From Arthrobacter sp. FW306-2-2C-D06B (lineage in GTDB: Bacteria; Actinomycetota; Actinomycetes; Actinomycetales; Micrococcaceae), in the NCBI RefSeq assembly GCF_021789175.1, contig NZ_CP084560.1:620001-684000 (forward strand): a stretch of 64,000 nt of DNA, in the 5' to 3' direction. Position numbers and translations under genes: made by a program. Positions 17,614-26,523 of this stretch are shown one piece after another (position 1 is the first letter of the stretch; each line of letters begins with the position of its first letter). The notes under the pieces were generated by a model. It was not told the origin of the DNA. It searched no databases and worked only from the letters and a program-made list of their open reading frames with translations.

Positions 17614-18597
17614 ATGAAAGCCGTCTACATCTCCGAACCGGGCGGGCCCGAGGTTCTGGAAATCCGGGACGTTCCTGCTCCGGTTCCAGGCCCCGGCGAG
17701 GTTCTCATCGACGTCGTCGCCGCCGGTCTGAACAGGGCCGATGTCCAGCAGCGCCGCGGTTTCTACCCGCCACCGCCGGGAGCGTCCGACATTCCCGGCC
17801 TAGAGGTTTCCGGCAGGATTGCCGCGTTCGGGCCCGAGGTGAGCAAGCCGTTTTCGGTGGGCGACAAGGTAGTGGCCCTGCTTTCGGGTGGCGGCTATGC
17901 GCAGCAGGTTGCGGTCCCGGCGGAGCAGGTTTTGCGACTGCCCGACGGCGTGGACCTGGTCACCGCCGCGTCCCTGCCTGAGGTAGCCGCAACGGTGTAC
18001 TCGAACCTCATCATGACGGCGCAGCTGCAGGCCGGTGAGACGGTACTGATCCATGGCGCCACTGGCGGCATCGGCACCATGGCCATCCAGCTCGCCAAAG
18101 CGTACGGCGCTACGGTCGCGACGACGGCCGGAACGGCCGAAAAGGTCGGAACCGCGAGTGCCTTCCTTGGGGCCGACATTGCCATCAATTACGCGGAGGA
18201 AGATTTCGTCGAAAGCCTCAAGGCTCAAAACGGCGGCAAAGGCGCCGACGTGATTCTCGACGTCGTCGGTGCCAAATACCTGCGGCAGAACGTGGAAGCA
18301 CTGGCGGACTACGGCCGGCTGGTGGTGATCGGGCTGCAGGGTGGAGTGAAGGGCGAACTCGACCTCGGCCAGTTGGTCAGCAAACGGGCGGCCATCATCG
18401 GCACGGCGCTCCGTCCGCGGCCGGTCGCGGAAAAGGGTGTCATCATGAATGCCGTCCGTGAATCGGTCTGGCCGATGCTGGCCGACGGCCGGATCAAGCC
18501 GTTCGTGGCCAAGTCGTTCCCCCTGGAGCAGGTCCGCGAAGCCCACGAGTACTTCGATTCCGGCGAGCACATGGGCAAGGTCCTGCTGCTGCTCTAG
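17614..18597 (+). CDS. NAD(P)H-quinone oxidoreductase (zeta-crystallin/PIG3 type MDR)
   Basis: A 327-residue medium-chain dehydrogenase/reductase without zinc ligands. The N-terminal GroES-like half contains 'GLNRADVQQRRGFYPPPPG' and 'PGLEVSGRI', typical of the PIG3/TP53I3 quinone reductases. The C-terminal Rossmann half has 'IHGATGGIGTMAIQLAK', the NADPH-binding AxxGGIG motif. It should reduce quinones with NADPH. GGGAG lies nine bases before ATG. A PadR regulator follows 35 bp downstream and is likely co-transcribed. Confidence 0.9.
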   Translation: MKAVYISEPGGPEVLEIRDVPAPVPGPGEVLIDVVAAGLNRADVQQRRGFYPPPPGASDIPGLEVSGRIAAFGPEVSKPFSVGDKVVALLSGGGYAQQVAVPAEQVLRLPDGVDLVTAASLPEVAATVYSNLIMTAQLQAGETVLIHGATGGIGTMAIQLAKAYGATVATTAGTAEKVGTASAFLGADIAINYAEEDFVESLKAQNGGKGADVILDVVGAKYLRQNVEALADYGRLVVIGLQGGVKGELDLGQLVSKRAAIIGTALRPRPVAEKGVIMNAVRESVWPMLADGRIKPFVAKSFPLEQVREAHEYFDSGEHMGKVLLLL

Positions 18598-18632
18598 CGG
18601 CGCCCGCCAAACCGGCAGCACGAAGGAGAGCG

Positions 18633-19214
18633 ATGTCCATCCGGTACAGCATCCTGGCATTGCTTCAGGAGCAACCACGCTACGGCTACCAATTGCGGGC
18701 GGCGTTTGAGGAACGCACGGGAGCCGTCTGGCCGTTGAACATCGGACAGGTGTACACCACCCTGAACCGGCTGGAGCGCGACGCCTTGGTCCGTAAAGAG
18801 GGCGACGACGGCCGCGGCCACGTGCTTTTCAGCATCACCGACGCGGGGACTGCGGAGATCCGTCGATGGTTCGCGACCGCAGTGGATCGTGGAGCGCCGC
18901 CGAGGAACGAATTGGCCATCAAGCTGGCGTTGGCCGTCTCGACGGCGGACACGGACGTCCCCGCACTCATCCAGGCCCAACGTGAGATTTCCTTGCGGGA
19001 ACTGCAGGAGTACACCCAAGACCGCAGGGACCTGGCCGCCAACCAAAGAGTGACGGATACGGCCAGGCTGCTCGTCCTGGACTCCCTGATCTTCCATGCC
19101 GAGGCGGAGGCCCGCTGGCTGGATCTTTGCGACGCCAGGCTGGTCCAGCAAGCCAATGGCGCCAGCAACGGGATGACCGGCACCGTCCGCGGTGCCGGGA
19201 CAAACACCGCATAG
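18633..19214 (+). CDS. PadR family transcriptional regulator
   Basis: A 193-residue DNA-binding protein. The N-terminal winged helix-turn-helix shows the PadR hallmarks 'ILALLQEQPRYGYQL' and 'IGQVYTTLNRLERDALV', followed by a 'DAGTAEIRRWF' wing. The helical C-terminal half (PadR subtype with a Vir_act_alpha_C-like domain) mediates dimerisation and ligand response. AAGGAG lies six bases before ATG. The position directly behind the quinone reductase suggests control of that operon, perhaps by an aromatic or quinone compound; this is inference. Confidence 0.9.
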   Translation: MSIRYSILALLQEQPRYGYQLRAAFEERTGAVWPLNIGQVYTTLNRLERDALVRKEGDDGRGHVLFSITDAGTAEIRRWFATAVDRGAPPRNELAIKLALAVSTADTDVPALIQAQREISLRELQEYTQDRRDLAANQRVTDTARLLVLDSLIFHAEAEARWLDLCDARLVQQANGASNGMTGTVRGAGTNTA

Positions 19215-19707
19215 ACTGCTCCGCACGGGAGGTGCTGACATCGAAACTTTGACGAATGCCGACGTCCGGATCCGGCTGCTTGGTCCCGACGACGCCGACG
19301 CGCTGATCCGCTTGGCGGAGACGGATAACTTGTTCGACGAGGATCCTTCAGTCGCGCCGTCAGGCGCGTTGACGTACGACGGCGCCCGCTCCTTTCTGGA
19401 CGACCCCGCCGTGCTGTTTTGGCTGGCTGAGCTCGGTGGCGGGATGGTGGGATTCCTCCACTGCTGCATTCAGCGCCGTCGTAGTGCCGGACCGTGGGCC
19501 GAACTGCTCCTCATGGAAATGGGGACCCATGCCCAGTGGCGCCGCCGCGGTATCGGCCGGTCCCTTCTGGCCGTCATGGAGGAGTGGATGCGGGAACATG
19601 GGATGGAGGAAGTCTGGGTACCGGCCAACCTCTATGCGACGGGGTTCTACGAAAAATGTGGTTTCGCTAAGGACGAAGGCGAAATACTCGTCAAGGCGCT
19701 GGGCTGA
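19192..19707 (+). CDS. GNAT family N-acetyltransferase
   Basis: A GNAT acetyltransferase of about 150-171 residues. Motif A 'MGTHAQWRRRGIGRSLL' is the acetyl-CoA pyrophosphate-binding R/QxxGxG/A loop, and 'ATGFYEKCGFAK' is motif B. The start is ambiguous. GTG 19192 overlaps the end of padR. A strong GGGAGG at 19227-19232 points instead to a start near 19240, where the in-frame codon is ATC, with TTG 19249 as the nearest canonical alternative. The acetyl acceptor is unknown. Confidence 0.82.
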   Translation: MPGQTPHRLLRTGGADIETLTNADVRIRLLGPDDADALIRLAETDNLFDEDPSVAPSGALTYDGARSFLDDPAVLFWLAELGGGMVGFLHCCIQRRRSAGPWAELLLMEMGTHAQWRRRGIGRSLLAVMEEWMREHGMEEVWVPANLYATGFYEKCGFAKDEGEILVKALG

Positions 19708-19733
19708 GTTGCGGCCCATGAGAGTATGAACGC

Positions 19734-20387
19734 ATGAGCGATCAGGACGACACTCAACCCAGTGGCGAGAGTTTTGACGACATCCCGGTGGAGGGCACAA
19801 CCTTGGACGCTGGCACGGCGCAGAGCACATCGGAAGCGGGTCCGAAGGCCGACGGGAAGCCTGGCGCTAAGAAGGGCAGTACCCTGCAGGATCTCGTCGA
19901 CGAACCAGCCAAGGTCATGCGGATCGGCACCATGATCCGCCAGCTCCTCGAAGAAGTGAAGAGTGCCCCCTTGGACGAGGCAGCACGCGGACGCCTTGCC
20001 GCGATCCACGAACGCTCCATCAAAGAGCTGGAAGAGGGCCTCGCACCGGAACTTGTAGAAGAGCTGGAGCGCATCAGCCTGCCCTTCCCTGAACACGCCA
20101 CGCCCTCTGACGCTGAGCTCAGGATCGCCCAGGCGCAGCTGGTCGGTTGGCTCGAGGGGTTGTTCCACGGAATCCAGACCGCCATTGCTGCCCAGCAGGC
20201 AGCCCGGGAGCACGCTGTTGCCCAGTTGCAGCTTCGCCAACTGCCGCCTGGAACCATGATCGCCCCGGGCGTCGTTATTGGCGAGAACGGGGAGCCTCAG
20301 CGTGCACACCTTCCCGGCAAAGAAGCGGAGCCCGGCCAGCCGGCTCGCGTGGAAGATCCGGACCACGGTCCGGGCCAGTACCTCTGA
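19734..20387 (+). CDS. bpa: Bacterial proteasome activator (Bpa/PafE)
   Basis: A 217-residue homologue of mycobacterial Bpa (Rv3780). Bpa forms a dodecameric ring that opens the 20S proteasome gate without ATP. Evidence is the conserved helical core ('VMRIGTMIRQLLEEVKSAP', 'RGRLAAIHERSIKELEEGL', 'AQLVGWLEGLFHGIQTA') after a disordered acidic N-terminus, and above all the C-terminal GQYL tetrapeptide that docks into proteasome alpha-ring pockets. A proteasome itself is not encoded in this window. The start ATG 19734 lies 27 bp after the GNAT gene. Confidence 0.92.
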   Translation: MSDQDDTQPSGESFDDIPVEGTTLDAGTAQSTSEAGPKADGKPGAKKGSTLQDLVDEPAKVMRIGTMIRQLLEEVKSAPLDEAARGRLAAIHERSIKELEEGLAPELVEELERISLPFPEHATPSDAELRIAQAQLVGWLEGLFHGIQTAIAAQQAAREHAVAQLQLRQLPPGTMIAPGVVIGENGEPQRAHLPGKEAEPGQPARVEDPDHGPGQYL

Positions 20388-20395
20388 GCACTGGG

Positions 20396-20848
20396 TTGGG
20401 ATTCTTTGGGGCCGTCCGCCAGGGGCGGAAGGACGACGCTGAACTTGGCAAAGGACTATGGCGGCGCGCCCACGACCGTTTTCACCGAGGCCTGGATCGG
20501 TATCACCAAGTGCTTGAAGGCGTAGAAGACGAACAGCTTTACGGCGAACTCGTGGCCATTGCGAACGAACTGGCGGACCTGTCGTCCAGGGTACGCTCCA
20601 TCTGTGTGGAGGCCCAGCTGCAGGCGCCCAGCGACGGACTGGATATTCCAGGGTCGCTCGCAGGCGTGCATCGCGCGCTGTCCAAAGCAGGGAACTCTCT
20701 TGCCACGACGGCGGAGGCCGCCGCGATGCTGCGTCTCGCCGTCGGGCCCGTTCCTGTGGGCGCGGCTTCGGTACGACGACGCGCCGAAGCCGTTTACGAG
20801 CATGTCGAGGAAGCCGAACGGCTGCTGAGGACCAAAGCAGGTTCGTAG
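20396..20848 (+). CDS. Hypothetical protein encoded directly after bpa
   Basis: About 150 residues, mostly alpha-helical with many Ala, Glu and Arg, no signal peptide or membrane segment, and no motif I recognise. 'GLWRRAHDRFHRGLDRYH' and 'YGELVAIANELADLSSRV' suggest amphipathic helices. TTG 20396 was chosen because it lies nine bases behind the bpa stop; the reading frame upstream overlaps bpa and has unnatural composition there. The spacing suggests an operon with bpa, but a functional link is only inference. Confidence 0.62.
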   Translation: MGFFGAVRQGRKDDAELGKGLWRRAHDRFHRGLDRYHQVLEGVEDEQLYGELVAIANELADLSSRVRSICVEAQLQAPSDGLDIPGSLAGVHRALSKAGNSLATTAEAAAMLRLAVGPVPVGAASVRRRAEAVYEHVEEAERLLRTKAGS

Positions 20849-20981
20849 GCTGTTGGCGATATAGGTTGTTGGGGATATAGGTGCAGACGCGTCTATTCCC
20901 ACATAACAACTATTAAGCGCCTAGCTTAGAGGGGCCGGAATCCGTAGCCACCCAGTGTGCGCGGCTGGCAGGATGGAAGCC

Positions 20982-21821
20982 ATGACTTCGTCACCGAACC
21001 TTACTTTTAACGACGGCAACTCCATCCCCCAGCTCGGCTACGGGGTGTGGCAGGTTGAGGACGATGTAGCCGAAAAGGTAGTGCGTCAGGCCTTCGACGC
21101 CGGCTACCGCCACATCGATACCGCCAAGATCTACGGCAACGAGGCAGGCGTGGGACGCGCCATCGCATCCTCCGGCCTCAAGCCCGAGGAAATCTTCATC
21201 ACCACCAAGCTGTGGAACGCAGACCAGGGCTACGAGTCCACGCTGGCGGCTTTCGAAGAATCCATGAACCGCCTCGGCCTGGAAACCCTTGACCTGTACC
21301 TGATCCACTGGATGCAGCCGAAGCAGGACAAGTTCGTGGACACCTGGAGGGCGCTCATTGAGCTCCAGAAGCGCGGACGCATCAAGTCGATCGGAGTCTC
21401 AAACTTCAGCAAGGAAGGCCTGCAGCGCCTGATCGACGAAACCGGCGTTGTTCCGGCGATCCACCAGATCGAACTGCACCCGTTCTTCAACCAGTCGGAA
21501 CTCCGGGAGTTCGCTACGGCGCGCGGCATTTTGACGCAGGCCTGGTCGCCCCTCGGCCAAGGCGGCGAGCTCCTTGAGAACGCCACTATCGCCCAGATCG
21601 CCGCCAAGCACGGCGCCACCCCGGCGCAGGTGGTCATCGCCTGGCACTTGGCGATCGGCAACGTCGTGATCCCCAAGTCCGTGACCGAGTCCCGGATCCA
21701 GGAAAACTTCGCCGCACTTGGCGTCACTTTGGATGAGGCTGACATTGAGGCCATCAACGGACTGGACCGAGGCGCCGAAGGCCGCATCGGACCGGATCCG
21801 GCAGTCTCAGACTTCGCGTAG
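20982..21821 (+). CDS. Aldo/keto reductase
   Basis: A 279-residue (beta/alpha)8 NADPH-dependent oxidoreductase of the AKR5-like group (2,5-diketo-D-gluconate reductase type). The catalytic tetrad is visible: Asp and Tyr in 'GYRHIDTAKIYGNE', Lys in 'FITTKLW', His in 'YLIHWMQP'. The cofactor site 'VIPKSVTESRIQENF' is near the C-terminus. ATG 20982 was selected over the ATG nine bases upstream because a CAGGAT box sits seven bases before it. The physiological carbonyl substrate is unknown. Confidence 0.9.
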   Translation: MTSSPNLTFNDGNSIPQLGYGVWQVEDDVAEKVVRQAFDAGYRHIDTAKIYGNEAGVGRAIASSGLKPEEIFITTKLWNADQGYESTLAAFEESMNRLGLETLDLYLIHWMQPKQDKFVDTWRALIELQKRGRIKSIGVSNFSKEGLQRLIDETGVVPAIHQIELHPFFNQSELREFATARGILTQAWSPLGQGGELLENATIAQIAAKHGATPAQVVIAWHLAIGNVVIPKSVTESRIQENFAALGVTLDEADIEAINGLDRGAEGRIGPDPAVSDFA

Positions 21822-21850
21822 TTCTCAACTCGCGTAGTTCTCAACTCGCG
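21815..21850. repeat. Short tandem duplication at the end of the aldo/keto reductase gene
   Basis: The 16-base unit CGCGTAGTTCTCAACT occurs twice, followed by CGCG of a third copy. The first copy contains the TAG stop codon, so the duplication provides a second copy of the stop. Confidence 0.8.
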
Positions 21851-21866
21851 GAGTTTCAACCGGAAG

Positions 21867-21895
21867 ACCCTGCACCTATTAGGTGCGGGGTTTTC
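21867..21895. terminator. Terminator between convergent AKR and LacI genes
   Basis: Stem ACCCTGCACCT / AGGTGCGGGGT with loop ATT, followed by TTTTCTT on the plus strand. It can act in both directions. Confidence 0.8.
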
Positions 21896-21923
21896 TTGTC
21901 TTAAATGGGGGAGCGCTGAGGGT

Positions 21924-22961
21924 TCACCTTGCTGGCCGGAGGGGTGCGCCGGTGGAGGCGCGGATCGTCAGATGGGTAGGGAGTTCGACTTTCATGCGCA
22001 TCTGGGACCGGCCGGGTCGCAGCCTGCTGACGAGCATGTCCGTCGCCACCCGTCCGGCTTGTTCGATCGGGGCGGTGAGGGTTGTCAAGGGCGGCTGGCA
22101 GAAATCGGCTCCGAAGATGTCATCGCATCCGACGACGCTCATTTCATCGGGGACGTCGATGCCGCGTTCCCTCAGCCGGACGAGGACGCCGATGGCAACC
22201 AGGTCGTTGAATGCAATGCAAGCAGTGGCCCCGCTATTGAGCAGGGTGTCAGCGGCGGCGGCCCCGGAACGCGTACTCGGGTGGTAGGGGCCAAGGCGCC
22301 GGATGGTGATTCCCAACAACTCGGCTCTCTCCTGCAACGCGACCCACCGCCGCCCGTCCGACCAGGAATTCGGCGGGCCCGCGAGATAGGCGATATCCCT
22401 GTGACCGAGTGAAAACAAATGCTCCATCGCCTGCTGGACCCCCGAAGGGGTATCGATAATCACGCTGGGGACACCGGGTGTGCTGCGGTTGATTGTCACC
22501 AAGGGGGATTTGGCGGCGGCGCTGATCAGCTGCTCGTCGCTGAGACGGGTCGCGGGAAGAATGAAGCCGACAGCGGAGCCGCGGAACTCGTCCAGGTAGG
22601 TTGCTTCAAGTTCGACATCCTCTTCAGTGTCGACGAGCAACTGGGTGTAGCCGGCAGTCTTGAGTTGGTGCTGCGTGCTGCGGATGAAGTCAAAAAAGTA
22701 CGGGTTCGTGATGTCCGGAACCAGGACCGCGACTGCTCCGGATCGTCCTGGAGCAGTACTGCGGGGATATGCGGAGGGCGCGTATCCCAGTTCGCGGGCG
22801 GCCGCTTCAATGCGTTCCCGGGTGGCTTGGTTGACGCGGTGCGGTTGGGTTAAGGCCCGTGAGACAGTGGAGGCGGCCACTCCGCTGAGAGCGGCAACGT
22901 CCCTGATAGTCGGCCCCCGCCCAAGCGGGCTGTTTCCAATGCTGGCCTCGCTAATGCTCAT
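21924..22961 (-). CDS. LacI family transcriptional regulator
   Basis: A 345-residue repressor. The N-terminal helix-turn-helix 'TIRDVAALSGVAASTVSRAL' and hinge 'RIEAAARELGYAPSAYPR' are typical, followed by a periplasmic-binding-protein-like effector domain from 'VAVLVPDITNPYFF'. The start at 22961 has a G-rich site upstream; a 33-codon upstream extension lacks one. It is divergent from the sugar ABC operon and should bind the inverted repeats in the intervening region, being released by the imported sugar or a catabolite. Confidence 0.92.
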   Translation of the reverse strand: MSISEASIGNSPLGRGPTIRDVAALSGVAASTVSRALTQPHRVNQATRERIEAAARELGYAPSAYPRSTAPGRSGAVAVLVPDITNPYFFDFIRSTQHQLKTAGYTQLLVDTEEDVELEATYLDEFRGSAVGFILPATRLSDEQLISAAAKSPLVTINRSTPGVPSVIIDTPSGVQQAMEHLFSLGHRDIAYLAGPPNSWSDGRRWVALQERAELLGITIRRLGPYHPSTRSGAAAADTLLNSGATACIAFNDLVAIGVLVRLRERGIDVPDEMSVVGCDDIFGADFCQPPLTTLTAPIEQAGRVATDMLVSRLRPGRSQMRMKVELPTHLTIRASTGAPLRPAR

Positions 22962-23060
22962 AGTGCTGCCCCCTTGCGGCCCCGCAATGCGTTCTGAGAC
23001 TCCATCTTCTCTCATTTGCGAAGCGCCCTCCCATCTGTGACAAGCCGGTCCCTGAAGCAA

Positions 23061-23109
23061 CTATGGCAATTTTTGGCAACCGTTGCACTTGTTGCAGCAA
23101 CTGTCATAG
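23061..23109. promoter_or_regulatory. Candidate LacI-type operators in the divergent promoter region
   Basis: Two inverted repeats, GCAAC-C-GTTGC (23076-23086) and GTTGC-A-GCAAC (23091-23101), lie ten bases apart. They are nested in a wider near-palindrome CTATGGCA (23061-23068) ... TGTCATAG (23102-23109). The position between the regulator and the operon it faces supports operator function; binding itself is inference. Confidence 0.6.
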
Positions 23110-23188
23110 TGTTCCAGCTAACATCCGGTCTGTCTGGCCGGTTCCCCCGAAGATCTCGGGGCGACTCAACGAGGAGCATTAAGAAGAC

Positions 23189-24556
23189 ATGAAGAACTCA
23201 AGGACGCGACTTATTGGCGCGGTCGTTCTCGTTTCGCTGGGAGCACTAGGGGTAACCGGATGCGGTGGCGACAATAGCTCTGCAAGCGCGAGCGGGGGCG
23301 CCCCTAACGGCCAGGGCAAGACCCTGGATGTCTTGGTCGGTGCCAACACAAACAAAGCCGAGCAGTACAAGGCCTGGCAAGCCCACATTGCCGATGCATT
23401 CAAGAAGCAGACCGGCGCTGACCTGAAATTCGAGACGTTTGCCAACGCCAACGATGAGCTCTCGAAGATCCAAACCTCTGTTGTCGCGGGCCAGGGCCCG
23501 GACGTGTACGCGGTGGGTACGACCTTTACCCCGACCGCGTACTCAACGGACGCCTTCGTGAAGTTCGACTCAAATATGTGGAACAAGGTAGGCGGCCGCG
23601 ATCGCTTCGTTCCGGCGACGCTCGGAATTTCCGGTCCCGACGCCCAGAACGAAGTGGGCGTCCCCTTCACCTCCCGGCCCTACGTTCTTGCCTACAACAC
23701 CGAATTGTTCAAGAATGCGGGGCTGGACAAGCCGGCGAACACTTGGGACGGACTGCTGGATCAGGCCAAGAAGCTGACCACGGGATCCACGTACGGGTTC
23801 GCGACCGGATATGCGGACAACTACACACCGTGGAAGTTTGCCTGGGCCATGGCCAACCAGTCCGGCAACCCCCTGGTGGATGGAAAGACAGCCCGCATTG
23901 ATGACCCGACTGTGCTCAAGGCATATGAAACGTACTTCGGCTGGCTGACTAAAGACAAGGTAGTCAACCCGGCCGCAGTGGGTTGGAACGACACCCAGGC
24001 TGCAGCTGACTTCGCCGCGGGTAAGTCCGCGATGATGTTGATGACTACCGCATCATCAAAGGTCACGTTCGATGCCTCACCGGTGAAGGGCAAGTACGCC
24101 TACGCCGTGATGCCGACTGTGCCCCCCGGCCAGAGTTCCGCCCCCTCCGGTGGCCAGCCGGTCAGCTCAATCATTTCCGGTGACAACCTGGTGATCGCAA
24201 AGTACTCGGAGAACCAGGACCTCGCGGCTGCGTACATCAAACTGCTCACCAGCGACGACGAGCAGATCAACTACAACAAGCTGTTCGGGGATCTTCCCAC
24301 GAACGCCGCAGCTGCCAAGAAGGTCCAGGACGCGGATCCCTCGCTGTCCCCGATCATTGATTCGGCATCCAAGGCGAAGACCACGCCGTTCACGGGCGCA
24401 TGGGGCGACATCCAGCTGGCGATGACCAACGTCGTCGTTCAATCCCGCCCGGATCTTGGCAATGGCAGCTTCAATGAGACCAATCTCAAGGCTGCGCTGG
24501 CCAAGGCCCAGAAGGATGCCCAAGCCTCCCTCGACAGGGCGTCGGCAAACAAGTGA
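23189..24556 (+). CDS. Sugar ABC transporter substrate-binding lipoprotein
   Basis: A 455-residue extracellular solute-binding protein, family 1. Its signal peptide ends in the lipobox 'VTGC' with the lipidated Cys at residue 25, followed by a Ser/Gly linker. The body shows the family pattern, e.g. 'GPDVYAVGTTFTPTAY' and 'VPFTSRPYVLAYNTELFKNAG'. It captures a carbohydrate for the two permeases encoded next. Start ATG 23189 is preceded by GAGGAG. First gene of the operon; the stop overlaps the next gene as GTGA. No ATPase gene is present locally, as is usual when a shared MsiK-type ATPase is used. Confidence 0.9.
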   Translation: MKNSRTRLIGAVVLVSLGALGVTGCGGDNSSASASGGAPNGQGKTLDVLVGANTNKAEQYKAWQAHIADAFKKQTGADLKFETFANANDELSKIQTSVVAGQGPDVYAVGTTFTPTAYSTDAFVKFDSNMWNKVGGRDRFVPATLGISGPDAQNEVGVPFTSRPYVLAYNTELFKNAGLDKPANTWDGLLDQAKKLTTGSTYGFATGYADNYTPWKFAWAMANQSGNPLVDGKTARIDDPTVLKAYETYFGWLTKDKVVNPAAVGWNDTQAAADFAAGKSAMMLMTTASSKVTFDASPVKGKYAYAVMPTVPPGQSSAPSGGQPVSSIISGDNLVIAKYSENQDLAAAYIKLLTSDDEQINYNKLFGDLPTNAAAAKKVQDADPSLSPIIDSASKAKTTPFTGAWGDIQLAMTNVVVQSRPDLGNGSFNETNLKAALAKAQKDAQASLDRASANK

Positions 24557-25524
24557 GCATCACTGTGAAAAAAGACGCCGCCCTGCGGCGCGCCCCGGAG
24601 CTTGGCGGGCAACCTCCTGCCAAGCGCCGGCGGACTGTGAGCGAACGAAACCGGCCGCTGTGGATGCTCACTCCGGGTGCGCTCCTGATCGGCCTGATCA
24701 TCATCGTTCCCCTGATTCTAGGCATCTACATCGCGATGCTTCAGCTGGATCAGTACACCATCCGTAAATGGATCAGTGCCCCTTTCGTGGGACTGAACAA
24801 CTTCGTCGAAGCGTTCACATCCACTGACTTGGTCCACGCCTTCGGCAACAGCGTCGGCTTCTCGGTGATCGCCACCGTCATTACCGTGCCGATCGGTATT
24901 TACGCCGCACTGGCGACCCAGAACGCTTATCGTGGCAGGTCATTGGTGCGCTCGATGTTCCTGATTCCCTATGTCCTCCCATCGTTCGTGGTCGGAAGCT
25001 TCTGGCGCACCATGCTCCAGCACGACGGCATCGTCAACAAGGTGCTGACCGGGTTCGGGCTGCCTGCCGGTCAATGGCTCACCGGTCCGGCCAGCTTCTG
25101 GGTACTGATCCTCGTCGAAGTCTGGGCGGCCTGGCCGTTCATCTACCTCATGGCATTGTCGGGCCTTCAATCCGTTGACCAGGAAGTCCACGAGGCTGCC
25201 GCGATCGACGGCGCCCTATGGTGGACGAAACTGCGCTACGTGATCTTCCCTTATTTGCGCGGGCCGGTCGCCTTGGCCTGCCTCATCGCGACCCTCCACC
25301 ACATGAACAACTTCTCGCTTGCCTTCTTGCTCTTCGGCGTCCCTGCTCCATTTGACGTGCAAGTACTGCCGACCCTCGTCTACAGCATGAGTTTCACCAG
25401 CTTGCGGTTCGGCATGGGAGCGGCAATGGCACTGATTTCGCTTCTGCTGATCGCCATACCGCTCTACTTCTACCTGAAGGCCGTTCGACTCGATACCGGT
25501 ACCGACGCGGGAGGCAGGAAATGA
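24553..25524 (+). CDS. Sugar ABC transporter permease (MalF-like)
   Basis: A 323-residue inner-membrane permease with six or so transmembrane helices after a basic cytoplasmic N-terminus. The EAA loop that contacts the ATPase is 'EVHEAAAIDGALWWTKLRYV'. It starts at a GTG overlapping the previous stop and ends overlapping the next start (ATGA), so the three transporter genes are translationally coupled. Together with the next permease it forms the heterodimeric channel. Confidence 0.92.
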   Translation: MSITVKKDAALRRAPELGGQPPAKRRRTVSERNRPLWMLTPGALLIGLIIIVPLILGIYIAMLQLDQYTIRKWISAPFVGLNNFVEAFTSTDLVHAFGNSVGFSVIATVITVPIGIYAALATQNAYRGRSLVRSMFLIPYVLPSFVVGSFWRTMLQHDGIVNKVLTGFGLPAGQWLTGPASFWVLILVEVWAAWPFIYLMALSGLQSVDQEVHEAAAIDGALWWTKLRYVIFPYLRGPVALACLIATLHHMNNFSLAFLLFGVPAPFDVQVLPTLVYSMSFTSLRFGMGAAMALISLLLIAIPLYFYLKAVRLDTGTDAGGRK

Positions 25525-26474
25525 GCAACAACCAGGCTCCCGACGTCGTCATGGAAGTTCCGCTGGAGACCTCCCCGGCGCTTCGCGCTGGAAGTGTGCC
25601 ACGCAAGACCGGACGGCAGACCGCCGCAGTGTATCGTCTGCTCCCGACACCTCTGTTGGTCGGCGGCACCATCGTGCTGTGCGCCATGGTCGCGATTCCC
25701 TTGCTCTATATCGTGTTCTCGTCCATGAATTCGGATGTGGAAGTGGCCCGTGGGGCATACTTCCCCACCGAATTCACCCTGGACAACTACACGAAGATCT
25801 GGAGCACCCTGCCGTTGGGCAACGGGCTGATCAACAGCGTCATGATCGCCGGCGCGGTCGCCGTCGTTTCCTCGTTGCTGGGCATCATCACCGCCTACGT
25901 GCTGGTCCGGTTCGAGTTCGTGGGCCGCCTCAGCATTCTGCGCGGGCTCATCGGCCTGCAAAGCGTTCCGGGCGGACTGCTCCTGCTCCCGGTGTTTGTT
26001 CTCTTCGCCTCAGCGGGCAACTATCTGGGAATCACGGTCATCGGCACCTACTGGGGCCTTTTCCTCGCGTACCTGACATTTGCGCTGCCGTTTTCCACCT
26101 GGGTCATGGTCACCTATCTGAGGGGCTTGCCCAAGGAACTCGAGGAAGCAGCCCGCATCGACGGATCTTCTTCCCTCGGGGTCCTTTTCCGGATCATCTT
26201 CCCGCTCAGCTGGCCCGGGTTGGTGGTTTCCGGCGTGTTTTCCTTCCTGCTCGGCTGGAACGACGTCATGTTCGCCTCGGTCTTGACCCGTCCAAACACC
26301 CAGACCGTTGCGGTTGTCCTGCAGATCTTTGGTTCCTCCGCGGAGGGCGGGGCGCTTCCCCTTTACGGCCAAATGATGGCCGCATCCTTGGTCTGCGCCG
26401 CCCCGGTGGTCATCCTCTATCTCATCTTCCAACGATTCCTCGTCGGCGGCATGACCGCCGGCGGTGTCAAGTAG
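25521..26474 (+). CDS. Carbohydrate ABC transporter permease (MalG-like)
   Basis: A 317-residue permease, partner of the preceding one. The EAA loop is 'ELEEAARIDGSSSLGVLFRI', followed by 'FPLSWPGLVVSG'. An unusually long N-terminal extension of about 45 residues precedes the first membrane helix. The start ATG overlaps the upstream stop by four bases. Confidence 0.92.
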   Translation: MSNNQAPDVVMEVPLETSPALRAGSVPRKTGRQTAAVYRLLPTPLLVGGTIVLCAMVAIPLLYIVFSSMNSDVEVARGAYFPTEFTLDNYTKIWSTLPLGNGLINSVMIAGAVAVVSSLLGIITAYVLVRFEFVGRLSILRGLIGLQSVPGGLLLLPVFVLFASAGNYLGITVIGTYWGLFLAYLTFALPFSTWVMVTYLRGLPKELEEAARIDGSSSLGVLFRIIFPLSWPGLVVSGVFSFLLGWNDVMFASVLTRPNTQTVAVVLQIFGSSAEGGALPLYGQMMAASLVCAAPVVILYLIFQRFLVGGMTAGGVK

Positions 26475-26523
26475 GCCAGCCACACCGGCTGCCACCCATG
26501 CATCACCTCAAGGAGAAAACGAC

